Shown here piece by piece: positions 12,228-20,909 of a stretch of 64,000 nt of DNA. The stretch covers positions 12,591,990 through 12,655,989 of the forward strand of contig OX415251.1 in the NCBI GenBank assembly GCA_948329865.1. The letters are read 5' to 3'. The notes below the pieces were generated by a model, which was given only the letters and a program-made list of their open reading frames with translations, did no database searches and was not told where the DNA came from. The number at the start of each line of letters is the position of its first letter. The first letter of the stretch is position 1. This DNA comes from Linaria vulgaris. Taxonomy: Eukaryota > Streptophyta > Magnoliopsida > Lamiales > Plantaginaceae. Made by a program: the position numbers and the translations under genes.

Positions 12228-15200
12228 TTAAGCCCCCGTGGAAGGAGGGAGGGAAGAAGTTGTCTCATCGGCGGAAGTACCCAAGGGAGCAAGACGAGAA
12301 ATTGGAGAAAATACTCCCCCGGAACCACTAGCTCTCGGACTCGGACTTGTGGCAGAGCGCATCGGAGATGGTGTCAGAGAATCCCTAGAAGATAGCAAAC
12401 CCCCAAACCTCCCCACAAAGTAATGGCAGTCGTCGGGAGTTGGCTTCTTTAACTTACGAAGATCGAAAGACTTAGGGAAGTCAACATCCGACCTTACCAA
12501 AGACTTAGCCAATCTGGCACACTCCAAATAACCCCATAAAAGATGGCCCATCAAGAGCTCGTGAGAAGGCGTCTCGGATACTCCTGATTGCTGTCGTGAA
12601 ATCTCCCGCTGAGCAAATTGAACAGCTGCATCCACCTTAGCCTGCACGTCCTCGGGGGAAAGAAAGTTTACCAACTTTCCTTCGGCTGACTCAGCCCTAT
12701 CAGTAACTTGGCCCAATGTCTCCTGGAGAACTCTCTCTCTCTCTCTCATTCCCGTCCGCCACCGCCTTCTCGAGAGCCGCAATACGAGCAGTAAAGACCC
12801 CCTCGGACTCTTTCCTTTCCTTCTCAGAAGAGCTAATTTAGCTACTGCAGCCTTCTCGGACGCCTCCATCTTTTTATAAGCGGACTCGGCAGCGTTCAAG
12901 TTATGCTGCAAATCCTCTTTCGCCTTCTCTGCTTCATTAAGAGCGAATTCGTAATCGGAAATCTTGGTTTGAAGAATGTCCTCCCTAGTTTGACTCTCTT
13001 TATCCCGGACTAAGAGAGGTGCCAATTGCGCTCGGAGTACTTCTAACTCCTCTATGTCTTTCCGACCGTGCTCTTCAACGGTAGTGACCGCCTCCCGAGT
13101 CTTTCCAATCTGCGGAGAATCAACAATAAAGAATTTAACAGAGATATATTGTGTAATTTCAGAGGATTAATTTAGAGAAGCTTACCATGAGCCCCAACCA
13201 GTTAAGACTGGTATACAAGAATTGGTACCCCTCGGCGGGTGTTGAACTGGAGGAGGCGAAAAACCGGAGAATATCCTGGTAAGCTTCCCCCACCGTCCGA
13301 GACGAGAACTATCCCCCGGATCCACTGGGAGGAGCGGGCCCTTGAAATGTATGACCCCTCGGAGATAAAGTCACCGGAACATGCCCCCTCGGAGGAGTCG
13401 CATCCTTTATGGGAGTCATCACTTCTGAATTCGTAAACACGGCCCGAGAACCACCAACTGTTGTGGGTGGGCTAGTCTTTCCCAACAGTGAATTCAGAAT
13501 CCCCTTCTTCACATCTCTGTCTTCGGAAGAAGGATCAAACTCCCCTTGAGTATCCTCGGAATCCCCTCGTAAACCTTCCTGCTCAGGAATGTTGAATTGG
13601 GCCAGAAATTCTTCCTCTACAAAAGATACAAACTGTCAGTGAGAGAGAGAATGAAACTAGAAAAATTATGGAAAAAGGGTGAATAACGAGTACTCACCAT
13701 ATAATGAAGGCTCTTCTACCATCGGAGCTTTTCCTTTATCCATAGCTGCTACATCAAAAGGAAAAGTGTCAACACATCAGCGAAGGTTACGAGTAAGGTA
13801 TGAAAATCTCATTAAAAAGTCATAAAAACTTACCACGAGGAGCGGATTCGGAAACTGTCGGAGGCTGAGGAGAAGGACCCTCGGAAGACAAATCTATTAC
13901 TTTAGTAACTTTCTGAGCAGATTCTTCCTCGATAACACTCGGAAAGACCCCCTCCTCGGAAACTCTCGGGGAAGTTCCTATATTAGATTCAGAAGCAGGT
14001 AAATTCCCCGACTCGGATTTGGAAACGGGCACCAAAGCCAAATCCCAAGAAGCAGGAGCTACTTGGCGCAAGGGAACAGCGCTCCTGACGACCCCCATCA
14101 TATCCATGCATAGAAGAGAATGGTCCTCATGAAATCCACCCTTCTCTGAACCCATATGCCTACTCTCGGGAGCATTAACCTCCTCCTCATCGTGATCACC
14201 CTCCTCTGGTATCTCTGAGACACCACTAGGAGTAGGCTCCCTCGGACTCGACTGCAGATAGTAGTTCGCCATGACCTCCCCTGCATCATCCCACCAATAA
14301 TGAGCATAAGCATAATTTACTGTTGTACTCGGATAAAGAGTAAAAGAATAAATAGAGGGACTTACGAAAGAGACTTCTCGCATCGGGAGATAAAGACAGA
14401 GGCCTCTCCACGGCGTCATCGGTAAAAACTACGTAGTGAAGACCAGAGGTCTCGTACAACATTGTGAAGTCCTCTGATTCCATCAATTTGTGTTGGGAAA
14501 TTATAGGAGATAACACCACCTCCTGGTCCAGAGCATGCACGGGAGTAGTACCCTCTCGCCAATCGAAGGGCACATCCCACTCACCGTTAACAGGTCCCAC
14601 GAAGAAGTATCTATTCTTCCAGACGCTATGTGAGGTAATAGCAACACCCAAGATCCTCTTCGTGGAATCCCCCGTTTTGTCCCGGTGACGAACATTATAA
14701 ACCGGATACCCCCCGGGTGACACTGCCACGTCGAAAATCGAAAGAAAATGGTCCACCGTGCACTCTAGTCCATTTACTTGACACCAGAAGACATAAATGC
14801 AAATATCGGCAAACCCGTTCGGCACCATTTGACTCGGGCAGATATTACAAGTCTTGAAAAGCTCACAGAAGAAAGGTGACATGAAGGAACGCCACCCGTA
14901 CTTCACCTGAGCAAAAAACACTGTCAACATACCCGGAGGAGGATAGCATGCCCTCTCATCCTTCGTCGGGATTCGGAATACCATATTCTTTTGAAGGACC
15001 CCGGTTGAAGTAAACAGATCCGCTACCTGCTTACGAGTAGCAATGTTCCGCATCTTTTCCACCTTAGCGAAAGTACGAAGAGGCGGATCCTTCGATTTGG
15101 GAACCCTAGCTTTTTTTGAGGAAGTGGCGCCGCCCTCAGCAGCAGCAGCGATTTCTCCCTTGCGTTTACGAGTAACAACTCCCACCGGAATACTCCTCAC

Positions 15201-15281
15201 ACTCACAGAAGTATTAATCGGAGCAGTGATCTCCGAGGAAGTAGCAGCAGTAACGGAATCAGTGTTGGCGGAAGAAGCCAT
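12228..15281 (-). CDS. Antisense gene B of the Tat element: five exons, Transposase_28-like N-terminus and coiled-coil C-terminus
   Basis: Read right to left: exons 15281-14366, 14280-13834, 13748-13698, 13616-13186, 13109-12228. Introns are 85, 85, 81 and 76 bp with GT-AG ends, and phases 1,1,1,0 agree at every junction, giving 909 codons. Exon 1 has two basic clusters (TRKRKGE, residues 37-43; KKARVPKSK, 56-64) that could be a nuclear signal, then PPPGMLTVFF and PFF-x9-CPSQ-x2-P (residues 114-155), shared with gene A, and FFV before a VPFDW. Exon 2 is acidic with many Ser/Glu. Exon 5 is a long heptad-rich coiled coil. An in-frame TAG at 13309-13311 breaks exon 4, and about 80 bp of exon 5 is read in a shifted frame between two compensating indels. 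No catalytic site recognised; function unknown. Confidence 0.72.
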
Positions 15282-15440
15282 AGCTACAGAGGGATGCTTT
15301 TGAAAAAAGGAAAAAAGGAATGAATGAATTTGCTGGAAATTTGAATCGAAGAAGATGGAGAATAAAGGATAAAAGAAGAGATTTTGCTTTAAGAGAATTA
15401 TCAGACTTGTGAGAATGGAAAAGAAAGGGCAACAGTGTCC

Positions 15441-15449
15441 CTATTTATA
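15441..15449 (-). promoter_or_regulatory. TATA box of antisense gene B
   Basis: On the minus strand TATAAATAG lies 160 bp upstream of the gene B ATG, a good plant TATA context in a non-coding stretch between gene B and the polypurine tract. It supports independent antisense transcription. Confidence 0.6.
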
Positions 15450-15807
15450 ACCGTGAGCTACAACGGTCAGATGTCTTCAAGACGTGGCCGTCATTTACCT
15501 CTCCACGTAACTGCTGCGTAATCACTCCACGCCATCAATATTCTGACCGTTGCCAACGGTCAGATGCTTCAAAATTCAAAGCTGGTCAAAGCAACAGCCC
15601 ACAACCTACGCCCCGAGATCCTCGCCTGTTTAATAACCATACCCTAAGGGTATCCAGGTAAAATCACTTGCAAAATTCTGAATATATATATATTTGCCCC
15701 TCGGAAAAATATCAAAAAATAAATATAGGGACACTAAGCAAGAAACAACCCCTCGCCTCACTGAGGACGATGGTTTAAAATCTCGATTCTCTCTACGAGG
15801 ACAATCG

Positions 15808-15824
15808 AAATTTGGGGGGGCTAG
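15808..15824 (+). promoter_or_regulatory. Polypurine tract of the Tat element
   Basis: A purine-rich run containing seven G residues (15814-15820) sits 4 bp before the 3' LTR. It would prime plus-strand DNA synthesis. Position and composition are as expected. Confidence 0.75.
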
Positions 15825-16887
15825 TGTTAACCCTAAAAATAAAATAAAGAAGATTACTCCTACTCGGAAAAAAACAATATATGGACAATACTATTGTCAC
15901 GAGTACTTCCGATGAGATGTACCTATAAAGAAAACCCCTAGGAGGATTGCCCTACCTTTTGGTCACTGACCCGAAAAGGTTTGCAAGAGCACACGAGGAG
16001 GAACATAAGTGTCCCTTGGAAAGACAAACGGTGAATGAAAAACAGATATCAACACGGCATCGGAAAAAGAGCAAACCCCGATGGACTCGTACGACTCCGA
16101 TATCCACCAATGCGCCAAGAGGGACCACAACGGACCCCGAGTCTCACGAACTTACGAGAAAAATTCCTTGCTGAACACTCTTCAATCTGAACTGCCCTCG
16201 GACCATCACCCGAGGACCCATTTTTCGGAGAAAAATCATAAGTGAATAACAGAGTGCCCAGATAACATATTCCGAGAACTTAGATGCAAAAATACCATTT
16301 CAAAAGAAGCAAATATAGCCCTCGGAGATCATATTAAACCCTCGGAGATCATACCACGCCCTCGGAGATCAAATTATGCCCTCGGAGATTACTCCTGATC
16401 ATTGAAGAATGGACCCGAATCAAGAAAGAGAGAGAGAGTCCCTCGGAAAAATAGCTCCACCTCAAAAGCCCTCGGAAATATCAGAAGACACAAAGATTAA
16501 TCTAGTCAGCGCCCAGTAGATAAGAGATAAACATTATCCTAATGTTCACACCTGTATCAATACAACGACAACACCTGTCCTTACCAAAGCACATGCACAG
16601 TGACACCTGTCCCTACCAGAGTCTATATAAAGGAAGGTGATCAGTAGAAGAAAGAACAACCTAAGATAACTCAGCTTACTTACTACCACTTGACATTCAG
16701 ATACATAAAAAGAAAGAGAGGAGGAAAAGTTCAGTGAATAAAGGAAGGGAATATTCTTGCAGTTATTCTTATTATTTCCATCTATCTTATTATTTCCATC
16801 TATCATTGCCTCTGAATCACGGACAGGGCGTTCCGACCCAAATAAATATCTTCCGTTAAATAGGGAATAATTCCAAACCCGTTAACA
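15825..16887 (+). repeat. 3' LTR of the 14.3-kb Tat element
   Basis: 1,063 bp, the same length as the 5' LTR, with about 13 single-base differences counted by eye and no length change. It is followed by the target duplication AGTAT at 16888-16892. Confidence 0.97.
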
Positions 16888-17509
16888 AGTATATTATGCG
16901 GGATGGAATTATCTTTCGGTTAACACTTCTTGTGCTTTGGAGCGATTTTATTTAATCAATGCATCCTCATTTAACTGAACACTAGTTGTTCATTTTGAAT
17001 CTTGCATTATATATCTTATAGCCGCAGTGGTATTATTGGAGATCTCATTAGTGATGAGAATTTACCGTTGGTGCCGGCTTCATTTAGAAACTGACAATAC
17101 CTTAATAGGCAAAGTCATGTCGTACCACTTAGTGTGAATTGCTTTTAAATTCATTGACCAATATGGGTAAGATGTTAAGCCTCATAGTAGATATACATGT
17201 TGTTATCATCTGCAACATGTTTCAGAACTTGGTCTTTTTCTTGACTCGCGTCTCGCACGCGATAATGAATATGTTTCACGTTGTAATCTTAGTCCCAGTA
17301 CGATGACAGATATAACGCTACTGTCATAAAATTATGGTATGAATGATTTAGTCATTTAATCATGTTAGCGCACTGGTTTTGAGAGTCTAGCAGTATTCTG
17401 CCATAATCTAGGTGTTATCTTCGTTTTATTGTAATTATGCAGAGTAGGTGCCTAGCTAACTACTTGACCTTTGTATCCTCGGACCATATTTTGAGAAGGC
17501 ATTTGTAGA

Positions 17510-18340
17510 CGATTATGTGCCCTTGAAAGTCGGGGTCTCATTTCGGTGCTTTAATGCGCCTTAAGAGGCGGGGTACCGCATAAGTACTTACTTTTGTGTC
17601 GTATGAGGCAAGGATACCGCGTAGGTACTAGTCATTGTACCTTAAGAGTCGGGTTATCGCGTAGGTAATCTGATTCATCTTTGTTCATTTATGTTTGGAT
17701 TTATACAAGCGTGTCATCTCATATTTGTGCGCGGATTTTTGCGATTCGCGTGGTGTCTCAAAGTAACTTATTTATTTGTAATATCTAAAGGAACACTCTG
17801 TAAGGAATCATGTATTTGATTTGTTGTAGGGTACCTCGTGGGTGCATGATTTATTGTCATTTTAAGGCAGGGTACCACGTAGGTACATGTTTTGTTGCAG
17901 TTTTTAGGCAGGGTGCCGCGTATATACAAATTTATTTGCATTTTAGGTTTGGTACCGTGTAGTTAAATATTCCTCTTGTCAAATTAGGCATGAAACTATA
18001 TAGATAGACGTTGCTCTGCCATTTATGGCATGTTACCGTGTAGGTAGATGTGACTCTTGCCATTTCTAGCATGTATCCGTAAAGGTACATGTTACTCTTG
18101 CCCTTTTGAGCATAGTACCGTATAAGTAGTTGTTACTCTGCAATTTCTGGCATTTTACCGTATAGGTAGATGTTCCTCTGCCATTTCTGGCATTTTACTA
18201 TATTGGTAGAAGTGACGTTGCGATTTATTGCATTTTACCTTATTTTACCTTATAGGTAGATGTAGCTCTGCCATTGCTGGCATTTTACCGTATCGGTAGA
18301 AGTGACGCTGCCATTTCTAGCATGTCTCGTTTGTGTAGTC
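17510..18340. repeat. Degenerate tandem repeat with exact 40-bp period
   Basis: The phrase (G/T)TACCG(T/C)(A/G)TAGGTA recurs at 17531, 17571, 17611, 17651, then 17871, 17911, 17951, 17991, 18031, 18071, 18111, 18151, 18191 and 18231. After one extra 10-bp insert it recurs at 18281 and 18321. Between 17690 and 17830 it is nearly lost. Later units read like CTCTGCCATTTCTGGCATTT plus the phrase. Sequence varies a lot while spacing stays at 40 bp. Confidence 0.85.
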
Positions 18341-18568
18341 AATATTGTCCGTTTCCTCGTTTGAATTTATGAATAAAATAGGGTTTCGTCTATTTGAATA
18401 TTTTCTGTCATATCCTATAGGATAGTAAATAAACAAATTACATGTTAAGGTATTCCTCTGCCTCCTCCGTAACTTTGTGGATTGGGAATTATGATCCCAT
18501 AATATTTGTAGATATTAGTCATTTTTCAGGTACATGGAATCCCGTAGGATTTGTAGATGGTTACCTTG

Positions 18569-18712
18569 TCGGGTTCTCTCCTGCCTATCGCGGTGGATAG
18601 GGGAGTTATGACCTCGTATGATTGCAGACAGTTACTTCTGTTGGGTTCTCTCCTGCCTATCGCGGTGGATAGGGGAATTATGACCTCGTAGGATTGTAAA
18701 CGATATGGATAG
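18569..18712. repeat. Two tandem copies of a 72-bp unit
   Basis: GGGTTCTCTCCTGCCTATCG starts at 18571 and again at 18643, followed in both by GCGGTGGATAGGGGA and TATGACCTCGTA. The copies are nearly identical. Confidence 0.85.
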
Positions 18713-19155
18713 TCGCCTTTTTAAGTGATGTGTCCTGAGGGCGATACCTCTTTGTTGTTGTACCAGCATATTTTTTTATTCTCCTTTTGTCGATGGATAT
18801 GGGATCTCTTTTTCTCCTTGTTTTATTGACGGAGGATGTCTGCGTTCCTGTCATGAAAACTAGTTAGCCTAATATGTAAGAAAGGCAATTTAGGTAAATA
18901 TAAATTGTTCCAACATAATTAAAATCATTAATTAATAAGGCCAAGTAATTCATGAGTCATCACTCCGTCGAGTCTGAAAGACATCGAACCTAATTCGGGA
19001 TAATATCGAATCTATGATAATATCGAAGATATGAGATATCGAGTGTATACGTATATCAGATAAGTTATGATATCGGGCTAAAGATGTGTCGAAAATAGTC
19101 TCCATATCGGGAATGGTGTATATCGAAGGTGGATGTTTCTATTGAAGGTAAGCTT

Positions 19156-19250
19156 GATATCGAAAATAGGCTCGACATCAAAAATAGGCTCGATGTTGAA
19201 AATAGGCTAGACATCAAAAAGAGATGTCTATATCGAAAATAGGCTCGATA
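19156..19250. repeat. Short tandem repeat around ATCGAAAATAGGCTCGA
   Basis: About four imperfect units of roughly 20-25 bp (AAAATAGGCTCGA, AAAATAGGCTCGA, AAAATAGGCTAGA, then a last AAAATAGGCTCGA). Confidence 0.7.
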
Positions 19251-19431
19251 CGTGAGTGAATAGGTATAACATAATTAATTGCAGAATGTGCAGGTAAATA
19301 ATATAATGTAATTAGTATGACTTATCTTGATGTAAGGCACAAGTCCGATGGCGCTCCAATCTGTCATTATTCTTGATGAACTCGGTTGAATTTTACGGTT
19401 GCGTGCTTGTTTCCATGTACATTCCAGTGTG

Positions 19432-19449
19432 TTCTCACAGACGGCGCCA
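19432..19449 (-). promoter_or_regulatory. Minus-strand primer-binding site of the outer element
   Basis: Read on the minus strand, TGGCGCCGTCTGTGAGAA starts one base after a candidate LTR end in CA (19451). It is almost the same as the primer site of the 14.3-kb element, which fixes the orientation and Tat-like affinity of the outer element. Confidence 0.7.
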
Positions 19450-19450
19450 A

Positions 19451-20055
19451 TGACTTGCCAGGTTGACGAAACACTCCACATCATGTTGGTTCTAGGCCAC
19501 GCTGGAACCAGCTTTGTCCTTTGTACACATGTACTCCAAGCGACGTGGTGAGGAGACGGATGAACCTTTGATGATTTCGGACTGAACTCAGGTTATCCCA
19601 AGCTGCCTACGTATCCCTTTGAGGAAATCAAGCCGAACATAGTTCATTTATCTATTCTGATGACCGAGCCCTGATCGTGCTATGTGATTCACTCAGTTCT
19701 GCACTGCGTGGCTTCATGGTTTTGACCATATCTCCTAGTAGGAAGGTTCAAACCTTGATCCGCTTCTGATATGGGAAGTAGGCTCTCTTAGCTTTCCAAG
19801 CATACAAGGCATATGTCGGGGAGACATGTACAACAGCCTCGACATCGAATATCATGTTAGGTATGATGTCGAGTGTTATGTCAAATGTATGTCGAATGTT
19901 ATGTCGGGAATACCCCATGTCAGAGGTCTATATCGAATATATTCGATATAAGGGGTTAGGGGGGGTCCCCAGGCGTTTTCTCCCCTTTAGGGCCAAATGG
20001 AGGGATATTTATAGGCATATGGGCCAGAGTATGTCGAGAATGGCCCCGACATAGT
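19451..20055 (-). repeat. Right LTR (5' LTR on the minus strand) of the outer element
   Basis: About 605 bp on the minus strand from TGATAC to AAGTCA. Its 19806-20055 part matches 1-277. A minus-strand CCTATAAATA at about 20008-20017 is a fair TATA box. It contains the phrase AAGCTGCCTACGTATCC. The outer boundary is set by where the two copies diverge, so it may be off by some bases. Confidence 0.55.
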
Positions 20056-20877
20056 ATCAAAATGCTTCCTTCTTTCAACAAGATGTAGTATTTGGGTTAA
20101 GAAATCGTGATGGTTTCCAGATATTTAGGCTATATTTAATATTTCTATAATGCTATTGATGTACCATTTTCGTTTCTGTTTTACCACCCCTGGTAAGTGA
20201 ACATTCAGTTTTTTTTCCTCAAGGCTAGGTCTTTTATGCTGTGAAGTCTGGACATGCCAAGTATTTCAAATTATGGTGTACTTACACGCGAAACATAGAA
20301 TAGTGCTTCTACAATCCAAGCCAATTTTTTTGTTTTTTTCGTGGATTTTATATCACCTCTACACATGTCTTGTTTTTGATGACTTATGATTCTAGTTTAC
20401 TTTATTAACAAATATTATTTCTAGTAGTTAAGAGTTTTAGTTATAATATGTTGTTTTTTAAATATTTAATTATAACAAGTTTTGATGATAATTATTGATT
20501 GAAAACTCCAATGTTTTTTTCAACTGTGCGATACTTATTTTCGTCCGAGAGTTCTGTCGTTCAATCGATCTGCAACTCTGTTCGATCGTTGTTCTATTTA
20601 TGTCATCGTTCGAGAGTTTCCAGTATCGATTAAGGACGTTCAATTGTCATGGGATTCGGTAGTTATTTTAGTATATGAACCACCTTTATTCGACAGTTCC
20701 CATATTCGACTCTCCAAGGGTTATTTTAGTAATTTCAGGCTTCCTTACCGTGTAATAGGTGTTCCAGATAGAGCTAGTCGATTCCTTGTAATAGATTAAC
20801 ATAATTTAGTATATTTTAGGCCCAATTGTTTCGTATTTTTGTTATCTTGAAACCCAGACGAAATAACACCAAATTAC
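20056..20877 (+). repeat. Probable 5' LTR remnant of a third, decayed Tat element
   Basis: Non-coding AT-rich sequence ending directly before a primer-site remnant. No second copy is seen downstream, so its left boundary cannot be placed and the 3' LTR is probably lost. Confidence 0.35.
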
Positions 20878-20896
20878 TAGCGTCGTCTGTGGGAAC
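20878..20896 (+). promoter_or_regulatory. Primer-binding-site remnant of the third Tat element
   Basis: TAGCGTCGTCTGTGGGAAC differs slightly from TGGCGCCGTCTGTGGGAAC at 3660. It marks the start of the internal region on the plus strand. Confidence 0.6.
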
Positions 20897-20909
20897 ACCA
20901 TCAATTACA

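Larger units (their letters stand above)
2594..16887 (+). mobile_element. Complete Tat-lineage Ty3/gypsy LTR retrotransposon, 14,294 bp
   Basis: Two 1,063-bp LTRs start TGTTAAC and end GTTAACA and are flanked by the 5-bp target duplication AGTAT (2589-2593 and 16888-16892). Internal order is primer site, gag, pol (PR-RT-RH-aRH-INT), two minus-strand spliced genes, polypurine tract. The second, archaeal-type RNase H after the ordinary one and the absence of a chromodomain are hallmarks of the plant Tat clade (known). Extra antisense reading frames between pol and the 3' LTR are known in Tat elements such as Grande. Two tandem spliced ones are less usual. By eye the LTRs differ at about 13 positions (about 1.2%), so insertion is recent. 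Pol and both antisense genes contain in-frame stops, so this copy is probably non-autonomous now. It sits inside an older LTR element. Confidence 0.95.
16893..19430 (-). other. Right part of the internal region of the outer element; repeat-rich leader, no gene
   Basis: This continues the element interrupted at 2589. With the primer site at 19449 on the minus strand, the region is the 5' internal part of the outer element. It holds a 40-bp tandem array, a 72-bp duplication and a short ATCGAAAATAGGCTCGA repeat, listed separately. No gag-like frame is visible. Confidence 0.45.

Noticed and set aside
13239..13436. Plus-strand frames over the antisense genes (also 11164-11672, 9776-10123)
   Set aside because: They are opposite-strand shadows of exons whose minus-strand frames have splice-consistent phase and shared paralogous motifs.
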